Shown here in pieces: positions 24,416 to 33,615 of a DNA stretch of 64,000 nt. Numbering within the stretch: position 1 is the stretch's first letter; each line of letters begins with the position of its first letter. A program made the position numbers and the translations under genes. The stretch spans positions 120,662 to 184,661 of the forward strand of contig JBNLFG010000011.1 in NCBI GenBank assembly GCA_050305405.1, given 5' to 3'. The DNA is from Desulfolinea sp050305405. Lineage in GTDB: Bacteria > Chloroflexota > Anaerolineae > Anaerolineales > Villigracilaceae. Under the pieces are notes generated by a model. That model made no database searches and was not told the origin of the DNA. It saw only the letters and a program-made list of their open reading frames with translations.

Positions 24416-25927
24416 CTATTTACTAAGTCGTTCCCAACGGGAAAGCCATTTCCAATTGCTGGTATCACGTTCACCACGCCGAACCACATGCGCCGCACGT
24501 TCGGTCTGATCGTGCATGACCAACGTAGCAACAATAGCCGCAATCTCAGGGAAGGTTTCTTTGCCCTCTGCAATCTCGTCAAGAGAGAACTCTTCTTCGA
24601 CGAAGCGGGTATCGAACTGCCCACCCATAAAGCGGTGAGAATCTATCATCGCCTGATGAAAAGGAATATTCGTTCGCACGCCAACAATCTTATATTCTTC
24701 GAGCGCACGGCGCATCCGTAGGATCGCTTGAGCGCGAGTCTCCCCCCAAACAATCAGTTTGGAGATCATCGAGTCGTAGTAAGGGGATATTTCAAAGCCG
24801 GGATAAACCCCGGTGTCGACACGGATACCAGGCCCCGTTGGCAAGACACTGTGCGTGATGCGTCCCGTAGACGGCATAAAGTTGTTGTGCGGGTCTTCGG
24901 CGTTGATGCGGCACTCAATCGCAGCGCCGTTAATTTTAATATCATCCTGCGTAAAGGAAAGCTTGCGTCCACGTGCGATACGGATTTGTTCCTTCACGAT
25001 GTCGATGCCTGTTACCAACTCAGTGATGGGATGTTCAACCTGCAAACGCGTATTCATCTCAAGGAAATAGAAGTTTTTTTGATCGTCTACAAGACATTCG
25101 ATTGTGCCGGCACTCTCATAGGCAACCGCAGCAGCAGCCTGTACAGCCACCTGTCCCATGCGTTGACGCAGGTCTTCATCCATGACCGGTGAAGGAGCTT
25201 CTTCGAGTAATTTCTGATGACGACGCTGAAGGGAGCATTCGCGCTCATTCAGATGAACGACATTCCCGTGCTTATCCGCCAAAATCTGGATTTCGATATG
25301 GCGCGCGCCAAGGATCAATTTCTCAAGATAAACATTATCGTCGCCAAAGGCAGATTTGGCTTCACGGCGTGCCGACTGGAGTAAAACAGGCATCTCGTCA
25401 ATGGTCTTGACCTCACGCATGCCCTTGCCGCCGCCGCCTGCTGTTGCTTTGATTAGCAATGGAAAACCGATCTCAGATGCAAGTTTGAGCAACTCTTCGT
25501 CGGTTAAGTTGCCTGTTCCTTCTGTGCCGGGCACAACCGGCACGCCAGCCTTTGTCATCGTTTCGCGAGCGATGGCTTTGTCACCCATCGCGGCGATTGC
25601 GGAAGGCTTCGGCCCGATAAACTCGATCCCCGCATCTTCCACAGCTTGGGCAAAATCCGCCCGTTCTGCCAAAAAACCATACCCGGGATGAATGGCGCCT
25701 GCGCCGCTCTTCAGAGCGATTTCAATGATCTTGTCGCCCTTCAAATAGGATTCGCTTGAAGGCGCGGGACCAAGCAAATAGGCTTCGGTCGCATAGCGAA
25801 CATGCATCGCCTGACGATCCGCTTCGGAGTAGACAGCGACGGTTTGTAAACCCAATTCACGACAGGCTCGCAAAACTCGAACTGCGATTTCACCACGGTT
25901 GGCAATTAATACTTTATTAAACATCAT
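24416..25927 (-). CDS. Biotin carboxylase subunit of an acetyl/propionyl-CoA carboxylase
   Basis: The 503-residue ATP-grasp enzyme carboxylates biotin with bicarbonate and ATP. Visible blocks are FNKVLIANRGEIAVRVLRAC, AIHPGYGFLAERADFA, IKATAGGGGKGMR, EIQILADKHGNVVHLNER, LQRRHQKLLEEAPSP and FLEMNTRLQVEHPITE. The C-terminus is longer than plain AccC by about 50 residues. Two adjacent ATGs are present; the second, at 25924, is better spaced from AGGAGG. It lies 11 bases after the carboxyltransferase gene. Confidence 0.95.
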   Translation of the reverse strand: MMFNKVLIANRGEIAVRVLRACRELGLQTVAVYSEADRQAMHVRYATEAYLLGPAPSSESYLKGDKIIEIALKSGAGAIHPGYGFLAERADFAQAVEDAGIEFIGPKPSAIAAMGDKAIARETMTKAGVPVVPGTEGTGNLTDEELLKLASEIGFPLLIKATAGGGGKGMREVKTIDEMPVLLQSARREAKSAFGDDNVYLEKLILGARHIEIQILADKHGNVVHLNERECSLQRRHQKLLEEAPSPVMDEDLRQRMGQVAVQAAAAVAYESAGTIECLVDDQKNFYFLEMNTRLQVEHPITELVTGIDIVKEQIRIARGRKLSFTQDDIKINGAAIECRINAEDPHNNFMPSTGRITHSVLPTGPGIRVDTGVYPGFEISPYYDSMISKLIVWGETRAQAILRMRRALEEYKIVGVRTNIPFHQAMIDSHRFMGGQFDTRFVEEEFSLDEIAEGKETFPEIAAIVATLVMHDQTERAAHVVRRGERDTSNWKWLSRWERLSK

Positions 25928-25938
25928 TTCCTCCTGCC

Positions 25939-27489
25939 CTAGAGCGGGATATTCCCGTGTTTCTTGGGCGGATTCGCGTCACGTTTATTGCTCAACATCT
26001 CCAAGGCGTTAATCAAACGCGGTCGTGTTTCGCGTGGCTCGATTACATCGTCAATGAAGCCGCGTCCTGCTGCAACGTAGGGGTTGGCAAATTTATCACG
26101 GTACTCTTCAACCAACTCGGCTTTACGCGCCACAGGGTCATCAGCCTCGGCCAATTCCTTGCGGAAGATGATATTCACCGCGCCGTCGGGGCCCATCACA
26201 GCGATCTCGGCAGTCGGCCAAGCCAGGTTCAGGTCGCCACGGATATGTTTGGATGACATCACGTCGTAGGCGCCGCCATAGGCTTTTCGCGTGATGACGG
26301 TTATCTTGGGCACGGTCGCTTCGCAGTAGGCGTAGAGTAGTTTCGCGCCAGACCGAATGATGCCACCATGCTCTTGCACGGTACCCGGCAAAAATCCAGG
26401 GACGTCTTCAAAGGTGATGATCGGAATATTGAATGAATCGCAGAAACGGATAAATCTCGCAGCCTTCTCGGATGCTTCAATATCCAAAACGCCTGCCAAA
26501 ACAGCGGGCTGGTTTGCAATAATCCCGACCGCGTGACCACCGAGGCGAGCAAAGCCAACGACGATATTCATGGCATAGTTTGTGTGAACTTCAAAGAATT
26601 CGCCATTATCCATCACAAGCTGGATAACATCCTTGATATCGTAAGGCTTACTGGGGTCGTCAGGGATCAAATCGTTGAGGGCTTCTTCACGACGCAAGGG
26701 ATCGTCACCCGTATCAACAAAGGGCGGATCTTCCATATTGTTTTGGGGAAGGTATCCCAGCAGCTTACGGATCAGGAAGAGCGTATCCGCTTCGCTATCC
26801 GCAGCGACGTGGCAAACCCCGGATGTTTCCGAGTGGATACTTGCTCCGCCCAAATCTTCGAAGGAGACGATCTCGTTTGTGACCGCCTTGACCACATCCG
26901 GGCCGGTAACAAACATATAGGACGAATCGCGCACCATGAAGATAAAGTCGGTAAGCGCAGGCGAGTAGACTGCACCACCTGCACATGGCCCCATAATGGC
27001 GGAAATCTGCGGCACAACACCACTCGCCATCACATTGCGCAAGAAAATATCAGCATAGCCTCCCAGAGAGACAACACCTTCCTGAATACGTGCACCACCA
27101 GAGTCGTTTATGCCGATCACAGGCGCGCCGTTCTTCATCGCCATTTCCAGCAGCTTGACAACTTTCTCGGCATGCACTTCACCAAGGCTGCCACCTAAAA
27201 CGGTGAAATCCTGTGAGAAGACATAGACAAGACGTCCTTCAATCGTGCCCCAGCCAGTGACAACGCTGTCGGATATGAATTTATTTTTATCCAAGCCGAA
27301 GTCGGTGGTGCGATGCACTACAAAAGGATCGAGTTCACGAAAGGAGCCGGGATCAAGCAGCAGATCAAGGCGTTCACGCGCTGTCAGGCGCCCTTTATCA
27401 TGCTGCGCTTTGATACGAGCTTCACCGCCACCCATGCGGGATTCGGCTTTTAGTTCACGGAGTTGTTGAATCTTGGGGTTATCAGTCAT
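25939..27489 (-). CDS. Carboxyltransferase subunit of an acyl-CoA carboxylase (propionyl-CoA carboxylase beta type)
   Basis: The 516-residue crotonase-fold protein carries both carboxyltransferase halves: N-terminal INDSGGARIQEGV, IMGPCAGGAVYSPALTDF and C-terminal FLPGTVQEHGGIIRSGAKLL, ITRKAYGGAYDVMSSKH. The single-chain beta form with these oxyanion glycines is typical of propionyl- or acetyl-CoA carboxylases of actinobacterial and Chloroflexi type. Acceptor preference is not readable. With the acyl-CoA dehydrogenase at 33616 it could belong to branched-chain or odd-chain acid metabolism. Confidence 0.93.
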   Translation of the reverse strand: MTDNPKIQQLRELKAESRMGGGEARIKAQHDKGRLTARERLDLLLDPGSFRELDPFVVHRTTDFGLDKNKFISDSVVTGWGTIEGRLVYVFSQDFTVLGGSLGEVHAEKVVKLLEMAMKNGAPVIGINDSGGARIQEGVVSLGGYADIFLRNVMASGVVPQISAIMGPCAGGAVYSPALTDFIFMVRDSSYMFVTGPDVVKAVTNEIVSFEDLGGASIHSETSGVCHVAADSEADTLFLIRKLLGYLPQNNMEDPPFVDTGDDPLRREEALNDLIPDDPSKPYDIKDVIQLVMDNGEFFEVHTNYAMNIVVGFARLGGHAVGIIANQPAVLAGVLDIEASEKAARFIRFCDSFNIPIITFEDVPGFLPGTVQEHGGIIRSGAKLLYAYCEATVPKITVITRKAYGGAYDVMSSKHIRGDLNLAWPTAEIAVMGPDGAVNIIFRKELAEADDPVARKAELVEEYRDKFANPYVAAGRGFIDDVIEPRETRPRLINALEMLSNKRDANPPKKHGNIPL

Positions 27490-27490
27490 A

Positions 27491-27907
27491 TTACTCTCTT
27501 TTTGTGAAAAATTTTCGACTGCCCGGAAGCAATAAGGTAAGAGCAGTCAAGCACAAGAATACAATAGTGACGATCAACGAGAAGGGTTGATTCTCGCGTG
27601 GAACAGAAGATTGATAAATCAGGCGATCAAGCCAGTAGTAGATGGCGTAGACAAAAATCGATATGGCGGCTATTGGGCGCGCCCACTGCCAGCCAAGCCA
27701 AAGGCTTAGGGTTGTAACGAGCAAGACGAAAGTCCAGAAGAGTCCCGTTACCGCGATGTAGATGGGACCCGGGCTCGGCATAAACTTGAGCAGCAAGTCC
27801 CATTCTGCGAGAACTGTCCCAAAGCGGGTCGCATTGTAGACCGTAAGGATTAACACGCCCACAGCAAGCAAGGTTACGAGCAACGGGCGCTTAATCTTCT
27901 TGGTCAC
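27491..27907 (-). CDS. Small four-helix membrane protein, unknown function
   Basis: From a GTG at 27907 the protein is about 138 residues with four hydrophobic segments (LLVTLLAVGVLILTV; YIAVTGLFWTFVLLVTT; PIAAISIFVYAIYYWL; LIVTIVFLCLTALTLLLP). The GTG is preceded by GGAAG and overlaps the end of the upstream gene by 17 bases. A longer form from an ATG at 27943 would overlap it by 53 bases. No known family is recognised. It is part of a tightly packed minus-strand block. Confidence 0.65.
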   Translation of the reverse strand: MTKKIKRPLLVTLLAVGVLILTVYNATRFGTVLAEWDLLLKFMPSPGPIYIAVTGLFWTFVLLVTTLSLWLGWQWARPIAAISIFVYAIYYWLDRLIYQSSVPRENQPFSLIVTIVFLCLTALTLLLPGSRKFFTKRE

Positions 27908-28298
27908 GATATTTCGGACTTCCAGCCAGAAGGCGAGCCGCAATCAGTGGAGGGAGCAAAATCAGCAGCCCCCACATCAGTGGAGGAAAGAAATCGAGAT
28001 GCAGCGGTGCCGAAAAGAAGATGATAAAGAAAAGACCTGTGAGAGAGCCAAGAAAAGCACGCGAGAACGCGCTCGGCGGATGTGGGTTTGCGTGGCGGAT
28101 AAAAACAGCCAGCCCAACCCCAAGCCCATACCCATAAATCGCACCGCTCAAGGCGTTCGGGATATTGCTCCAGCCGCTCGGATCGTTACGCTCAGCGGTG
28201 TAGAAACCAATCCCCGCTCCAAACAGGGCACCCAGCAATCCGCCGAGCAACCCTATCAGGAAGGTTTTAGCAAAAGGAGTTTGCAATTTTTGCAGCAT
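27891..28298 (-). CDS. Small glycine-rich membrane protein, unknown function
   Basis: The 135-residue protein has glycine-rich first helices (FLIGLLGGLLGALFGAGIG; GAIYGYGLGVGLAVFI) and two further segments (FLGSLTGLFFIIFF; LMWGLLILLPPLIAARLL). The start ATG overlaps the stop of the lipoprotein gene at 28298. The packing suggests co-expression with the surface-related genes upstream; no function is assigned. Confidence 0.7.
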   Translation of the reverse strand: MLQKLQTPFAKTFLIGLLGGLLGALFGAGIGFYTAERNDPSGWSNIPNALSGAIYGYGLGVGLAVFIRHANPHPPSAFSRAFLGSLTGLFFIIFFSAPLHLDFFPPLMWGLLILLPPLIAARLLAGSPKYRDQED

Positions 28299-29428
28299 TA
28301 CTGCATGCGGATCATGCGCGAGTAAGTACGCGCAACGATCTCCTCGCGCAACTGAACCAGTTCAGGGAATTGGTAGAAGAAAAGAATTTTCTCTTCAGCA
28401 ATGGTGTTCCCAGACGGTTTATCGCTGATGATGAAAAATGTCCAGGATTCAGCGATGTCTTCGCCGGTATTGGTGGCAGCGTAATCAGTTACAAACTGGT
28501 CTTCGTATTTATAGTAGAAATTATCGAGCGCTTCGTAATAAGCATAATCATCTTCGATATATTGGGTTTCAGACCATTCATCGTAGATGCCTGCCCAAAA
28601 CTTTTCGTAAAAAAGATTGATATAAGAATCGCTTTTTGCGCAACCTTCGCCAGGAAAGTAGGTGGCACAGCTTGTTTCGGCAGCGGCATAGAGGTCTTCA
28701 TCATCGGGATTATAGAAAATATCTTCATCGATGTTGATTTGATTTTCGTTGAGCGTTAGCAAGTGACCGTATTCGTGAATGAGGGTATACGTAAGATCAC
28801 GCAAATCATTCGTGTCGGCAATATCGACATTCAAGAGCCACTCGGTCGGGTCATCTGGGGATTGTTCGACCATCGCCAGCGAACCGCCCTGACCATCGGT
28901 AATGACTTTGTATCCGACCAATAGCTCACGCGCATCGGCAGGGATCATGCCTGTGTAATATTTCCAGATCGTTTCTTGTGTAGCGGTATCATTTTGATAA
29001 CTTTCAAGATCACTACTGACACTTTCATAGCTCGGCGAGGAGATTTCATCACCGTTGACTGCGTAAGTGACCAAAACATACTCATCATCCAATAAATTTT
29101 CTTCTGCGTTAGCTGAAGCCTCAACAACGCCATCCATCAAATCAACAAAAAGCGGAATGGCCTGCCCGTTATCCAGATAACAAAGTCCGTTTTCAGCGTG
29201 ATAGCTTTCGTTCCCCTGACAAGCATCATTCGAATCCGAAGGAGCTACCGGCGGCGCACTCTCGGGCTGAGAATCACCAGCGCTCTGTTCAGCATATCCA
29301 TCATCAGTGTACTCTTCACCATCGTAGTACTCATCGCTGTAATAATCGTCTTCACTATAAAATAGTTCGCATGCAACAACAGAGAAAAGCATTGCGATCA
29401 ACAAGAAAAATATTGCGGTCTTTTTCAT
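28298..29428 (-). CDS. Lipoprotein with a zinc-metallopeptidase HExxH motif
   Basis: The 376-residue protein has a lipoprotein signal (FFLLIAMLFSVVAC), a strongly acidic Tyr/Asp/Glu/Ser linker (about residues 25-65) and a zinc motif TLIHEYGHLLTLNENQI near residue 218 (HExxH). Further cysteines (SCATYFPGEGC) suggest an extracellular, disulfide-bearing peptidase. A later stretch, NTGEDIAESWTFF, supplies an acidic candidate for the third zinc ligand. It overlaps the next gene and follows the membrane glycosyltransferase by 21 bases. Substrate unknown. Confidence 0.72.
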   Translation of the reverse strand: MKKTAIFFLLIAMLFSVVACELFYSEDDYYSDEYYDGEEYTDDGYAEQSAGDSQPESAPPVAPSDSNDACQGNESYHAENGLCYLDNGQAIPLFVDLMDGVVEASANAEENLLDDEYVLVTYAVNGDEISSPSYESVSSDLESYQNDTATQETIWKYYTGMIPADARELLVGYKVITDGQGGSLAMVEQSPDDPTEWLLNVDIADTNDLRDLTYTLIHEYGHLLTLNENQINIDEDIFYNPDDEDLYAAAETSCATYFPGEGCAKSDSYINLFYEKFWAGIYDEWSETQYIEDDYAYYEALDNFYYKYEDQFVTDYAATNTGEDIAESWTFFIISDKPSGNTIAEEKILFFYQFPELVQLREEIVARTYSRMIRMQ

Positions 29429-29449
29429 TTTTCATCCTCGACTATAAAA

Positions 29450-31495
29450 TTACCGTTCAATTCGATAAAAAGGCATCAATTGCTTGTTGCCAAAATTCGC
29501 TATCGACTCGCCCAAACGACCAATAAATTCGCCTTTGTAGGGCAGGTCTGCCAAAATATCAGGATTAGCAAAAGCATAGCCCAAACCCATCTCGGCGAGA
29601 TAATCATCAGCGTGACCGTCCTTGTGAGCAAGAAAATACTCGTAGCTGTTGATTAACCCATCCATGTTGACGATGGTACGGTCTGCAATAAAGTAGCCTA
29701 AATTCCCACCGCCAGTCATGCCGATCAGAGAGCCAGGTTCGGTGTTCTCTTCCACAACCGCGAGAATTTCCATATAGGGATGCTCATCATGCTCAACGCC
29801 GTAAGGCATGAGATGGGCAATATTTCTATAATAGTTTTGTACCCAAAATAGCCCGAGAACAAAGATAGTTGTCCAGAGCAATGGTTCGGTTTTAGCAGAA
29901 ATTCGTTTAATTACGCGGAAGAAACTGTCCACAAGCAGGGCCAGAAGCAACGCTGTCAGGATGTAGTGCGTGACCCAGTACCACTCCTTCGCTGCGGAGT
30001 ATCCGCTCGCATGATAGGACAAGGTTTGGATCAGGGCAGCGACCAGAAGCGGTAGCAAGCCCAAGTCCACGCTCGCACGCGTCATTCGTTTTTTGGAAAG
30101 GAAGAAGACGACGATGAAAAGTATTCCGACGAGAAGATAGATCATCCAAAAGACATTATCCGCAAAGCCGAATGCGTCACGCAGCCAGATGACAAACTTG
30201 GTCGTCATGCCCCAGGCGCTGAAATCGCTTTCAACTTGGGTGTCAAAGCCAAAAAACTGATAGATTTCCTGTGCTGCCCCACCATAAACGCGCCCCGAAA
30301 GCGATCCCCACCAACGCTTAATTTGTCCGCTAACGGGCGATGCTGTGCCAAAGACGAGTGTATTAAAGAGCATATAGGCAACAAGGGCTGCACCCAAAAT
30401 GCCATAATAACGAAGCCCTTCATTGAGCCATTTTTTCCAATTTTCCTGAAAAAACTCGCGTGGAGAAAGAGCTCCTTTTTGAGACGAACGCGCCAGCCAA
30501 CGGATAGAGAAACGAGTAGTAATAGCCCAACCGAAGGTCAGTGCGGCGTTCCAAAGCAACGCGGAACGGGGTACGTTCCCGACCCAGCCAAGTCTGCCAA
30601 TGAGATAAACAAGAATAATAACAATAGCTTGTGCACGAAGAACAGAGAGGGCGATACGTTTCAACAATTCGAGCGGAGAGAAGTTACGTGGGTCTTGATA
30701 GAGCCCACCCAGAAAATAAGAGAACGCGCTGGCAAGCAAAGAAATGCCCAGTAGCGTAAAAACCGTCGCAGGATATTCGTAAAGGTAATAATCCTTGACT
30801 CCCACGCGCAAAAGGATCGTCAGGAAGCTGAAAAAGACAATGCCAAAAATGTCGCTGAGTAGGTAATAGCGCAAATAAGTTTTGCGGAAGACGAGATAAA
30901 CGCCAAAGAGCAAAGCCAGAAAAACCGTATCGAGCCGACTGAACATGACCAGTACTGCCAAGAGCGCAAGTTGAGCAACTTGCTTGGGCGTTTGTTTATC
31001 AGCACGGTTGAATTTCTGAACTTGATAAAGGAAAAGTAGAAGCGTGAAAACCGTCACCCCCGTCTCCAAGCCGTATTGCACAACGCTCTCGTGTATGTAG
31101 ATACTGAAAGACCAAAAAAGCGCGATAAAACTCCCTACCAGTGGTGAAAGCGTTCGCGAAACAAGGCGATAGAGCAAAATCGCTGAAGCAGCGTGCAGAG
31201 CAGCCATCACCAGCAGCAAAATACGCAGCGGCAAAACCAGGTCAAAACGCGCCAACGCGAAGATGGGGATATTGACCAACATCCAAAGCGGATGATAGCC
31301 ATTCGCCAAGTTCACACCGTCAAAAGTGCTTCCGAGCCCTTCGCTGATATTCTGCGCCACTTTGAAATAATAGTAGGCATCATCGCGTGTGAACCAGCGA
31401 TTGGGGAAATTATGTGCATCTGAGAAAGCGGCGTAGAACGCGCCTGCCATGATCGCAACGATCAATAAGACTTCAAACCAACGGATTTTTTTCAT
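29450..31495 (-). CDS. Large multi-membrane glycosyltransferase-like protein (GT39/ArnT-like)
   Basis: The 681-residue protein has about 12 hydrophobic segments. An early acidic motif in the first external loop (FTRDDAYYYFKVAQNI, about residues 36-51, then ANGYHPLWMLV) matches the DD-type catalytic loop of polyprenyl-phosphate-sugar dependent GT-C enzymes. The C-terminal 120 residues form a soluble outer domain (TEPGSLIGMTGGGNLGYFI). It probably transfers a sugar from a lipid carrier outside the membrane. The polyprenyl-sugar synthase-like gene at 32527 is two genes upstream, which supports this. Overlaps the dehydrogenase stop by 4 bases. Confidence 0.75.
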   Translation of the reverse strand: MKKIRWFEVLLIVAIMAGAFYAAFSDAHNFPNRWFTRDDAYYYFKVAQNISEGLGSTFDGVNLANGYHPLWMLVNIPIFALARFDLVLPLRILLLVMAALHAASAILLYRLVSRTLSPLVGSFIALFWSFSIYIHESVVQYGLETGVTVFTLLLFLYQVQKFNRADKQTPKQVAQLALLAVLVMFSRLDTVFLALLFGVYLVFRKTYLRYYLLSDIFGIVFFSFLTILLRVGVKDYYLYEYPATVFTLLGISLLASAFSYFLGGLYQDPRNFSPLELLKRIALSVLRAQAIVIILVYLIGRLGWVGNVPRSALLWNAALTFGWAITTRFSIRWLARSSQKGALSPREFFQENWKKWLNEGLRYYGILGAALVAYMLFNTLVFGTASPVSGQIKRWWGSLSGRVYGGAAQEIYQFFGFDTQVESDFSAWGMTTKFVIWLRDAFGFADNVFWMIYLLVGILFIVVFFLSKKRMTRASVDLGLLPLLVAALIQTLSYHASGYSAAKEWYWVTHYILTALLLALLVDSFFRVIKRISAKTEPLLWTTIFVLGLFWVQNYYRNIAHLMPYGVEHDEHPYMEILAVVEENTEPGSLIGMTGGGNLGYFIADRTIVNMDGLINSYEYFLAHKDGHADDYLAEMGLGYAFANPDILADLPYKGEFIGRLGESIANFGNKQLMPFYRIER

Positions 31496-32526
31496 GCAAT
31501 GCCCAAAGTGATCTTACCAAGCTGCTCGCCACTTTCCAAGCGCTCGTGTGCCAGGGCAGCATCCTTCAAGGCAAAAGTTGTATCCACCACGGGCTTGAGC
31601 TTGCCGGCCGCCACCAACGACATCACAGCGTCAAAATCTTTCAGTGTGCCCATCGTCGAACCAATAATCGAAAGATGTTTTGCGAAAATATAGCGGTTAT
31701 CGATCTCAAATTGCGGCGCACCAGTATTGCCGACGGTCAGCAAACGGCCACCTTTGCGCAAGGCGCGAAAACTAAGCGGGAAGGTCGTGCCGACGTTATC
31801 GACAACCACATCCACGCCTTTGCGATTTGTCAGCTTGAAAACATCTTTGGACCAGTTATCGGTTTGCGAGCGATTAATCAGGATATCGGCCCCAAGTGAC
31901 TCGGCAAGTTCGAGTTTTCTCGCATCGGAACCAACCACAATTACACTTGCTCCCGTTAATTTTGCGATTTGGATGCTCGCGGTATTGACACCGCCAGACG
32001 CCCCGACGATCAACACTTTCTCACCCAGGCGCAGATTCCCGCGTGTGATCAAAGAATGCCAGGCTGTTTGGTAAACGAGCGATGAGGCAGCCGCGGCGTG
32101 GTAGTCAAATGCATCGGGCAGCCGAAAAAGCTGTTTTGGCGAGAGCAGGATAAACTCCGCGTATGTACCGCGCACGGTCTCGCCGAGCAGATGCCAATTA
32201 TCGCAGCGGTTATCTTCGCCAGCCAGGCAGAAATCGCATTCGCCACATCCCAGATTGGCATTGATGACGACACGCTCACCCACCTCCCAACCTTGAGCGC
32301 CTTCGCCCAAAGCGGCAATCTCGCCCGCACCATCTGCGCCAAGAATATGGGGCATCTCTAACTTCAAACCACGCCAGCCAACCCGAACAAATAAATCCAT
32401 GCGGTTAAGTGCCGCTGCGTGAAGTTTTACGAGTACTTTGCCAGCGCTTACTTCGGGCGTTGGGAAATCACCGTATGTGAGATTTTCTGTCCCGCCATGT
32501 TCGTGGAGAAGAATCGCTTTCATCAT
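31492..32526 (-). CDS. Zinc-type alcohol dehydrogenase / quinone oxidoreductase family protein
   Basis: The 344-residue MDR enzyme has the GroES-like domain with the structural zinc cysteines (LGCGECDFCLAGEDNRC, about residues 92-108). The catalytic-domain motif is HILGADGAGEIAALG and the Rossmann segment is VLIVGASGGVNTASIQIAKL. It reduces or oxidises an alcohol, aldehyde or enoyl substrate with NAD(P). Two ATGs are adjacent; either fits. It starts right after the stop of the GT2 gene, so it is within the operon, though its metabolic link is unclear. Confidence 0.85.
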   Translation of the reverse strand: MMKAILLHEHGGTENLTYGDFPTPEVSAGKVLVKLHAAALNRMDLFVRVGWRGLKLEMPHILGADGAGEIAALGEGAQGWEVGERVVINANLGCGECDFCLAGEDNRCDNWHLLGETVRGTYAEFILLSPKQLFRLPDAFDYHAAAASSLVYQTAWHSLITRGNLRLGEKVLIVGASGGVNTASIQIAKLTGASVIVVGSDARKLELAESLGADILINRSQTDNWSKDVFKLTNRKGVDVVVDNVGTTFPLSFRALRKGGRLLTVGNTGAPQFEIDNRYIFAKHLSIIGSTMGTLKDFDAVMSLVAAGKLKPVVDTTFALKDAALAHERLESGEQLGKITLGIA

Positions 32527-33567
32527 CTAGTCCCTATCTTTTGGTTTACGCAAGATGCCTGCCAGATCATCGCCGCGATCACGGCGCAAGAAGGCTTCGA
32601 GCAATTTTTTATTCAATTGGATCAACGCAAGCAAGAGCAAAAGTCCCCCGCCGATCAATAAAAGCCAGTCACGCAGGATATGCGGCAAAAATTGCAGCGC
32701 CAAAACGCTAAAAACACTTTTGACCGCACCATGCAAAACAACCGGCGTTAGTAACTTTCCAAAACCGACGCCAAAAAGAAAAATGCCGATCACAAAAAGC
32801 ACCATCCAGATACGCATGCTCATGCTTGGCTCCAGCCAACGCCAAAAACTGGCTCGGTTGTAAATACGGAGCGTATCCCAAAAAGCGCCAAAGATATTGC
32901 GCGAGTTCATGCGTCCGAGATTGCCTGTGCGGCTATAGCTTAATTTGACGGGATATTCCGCAATTTGATAGCCAAAACGGGAGGCAGCAACGAGTAATTC
33001 AATATCGAAAGCAAAGCGGCTCACGCGCAGGCGCGGGACGGTTGCTTCGAGCACTTCTCGCTTAAAAAGCTTAATGCCCGTCTGCGTATCGGTGATCGAA
33101 AGCCCGAATAGAAAAGCGACAATCTTCTTATAAAGACCGCTCATTTTACGACGCAACCACGGAAACTGGTTGTCGCGCATGTCTTTCACACCCGCGACCA
33201 CATCCGCCCCGCTTTCGTCCATAGCAGACATCAGCTCAAGCACGTATTCGGGAACGATCTCCAGATCAGCATCGAGAAAAGCGATCCGTTTAGCGGAAGC
33301 AAACTCAAATCCACGAAAGAGGGCGGCGCCTTTTCCCTGATTATTCTCCTGCAAAACAGGCTTGACGGGATAGCCATCCGCCTGCGCACGCTGAGCTTCG
33401 GCAAAGGTGCCATCCGTACTGCCATCGTCGACCACGATCAACTCGATATCAAGTTCTTTGAGCGTGTCGCAAACGCGCACAATATTTGCGTAAATATGCT
33501 CGCCTTCATTAAATGCAGGCAAGATAACGGAGAGTGTTGCCAATTTTTCTTTTTCGAGAGGGGACAT
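32527..33567 (-). CDS. GT2 glycosyltransferase, polyprenyl-phosphate sugar synthase-like (DPM1 type) with C-terminal membrane segments
   Basis: The 346-residue protein has the GT2 core LSVILPAFNEGEHIYANIV, VVDDGSTDGT, NQGKGAALFRGFEFA and the metal-binding DADLEIVPEY. GIKLFKREVLEA and RFAFDIELL complete the DPM-type core. Two to three membrane helices follow (about residues 240-330). It probably charges a polyprenyl phosphate with a hexose for the GT-C protein at 29450. It starts 12 bases after a long hairpin downstream of the acyl-CoA dehydrogenase. Confidence 0.88.
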   Translation of the reverse strand: MSPLEKEKLATLSVILPAFNEGEHIYANIVRVCDTLKELDIELIVVDDGSTDGTFAEAQRAQADGYPVKPVLQENNQGKGAALFRGFEFASAKRIAFLDADLEIVPEYVLELMSAMDESGADVVAGVKDMRDNQFPWLRRKMSGLYKKIVAFLFGLSITDTQTGIKLFKREVLEATVPRLRVSRFAFDIELLVAASRFGYQIAEYPVKLSYSRTGNLGRMNSRNIFGAFWDTLRIYNRASFWRWLEPSMSMRIWMVLFVIGIFLFGVGFGKLLTPVVLHGAVKSVFSVLALQFLPHILRDWLLLIGGGLLLLLALIQLNKKLLEAFLRRDRGDDLAGILRKPKDRD

Positions 33568-33578
33568 AAGCCATTAAT

Positions 33579-33605
33579 CTGACAGCCGCTTGATGCGGCT
33601 GTCAG
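33579..33605. terminator. Hairpin downstream of the acyl-CoA dehydrogenase
   Basis: CTGACAGCCGC (33579-33589), loop of 5, GCGGCTGTCAG (33595-33605), perfect over 11 bases. The minus-strand side lacks a strong U-run, so termination may be partial. Confidence 0.6.
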
Positions 33606-33615
33606 ATATTGAAAA

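Noticed and set aside
26533..27198. A 221-codon plus-strand frame inside the carboxyltransferase gene
   Set aside because: Antisense shadow of a well-conserved gene; composition reflects the reverse of that gene.
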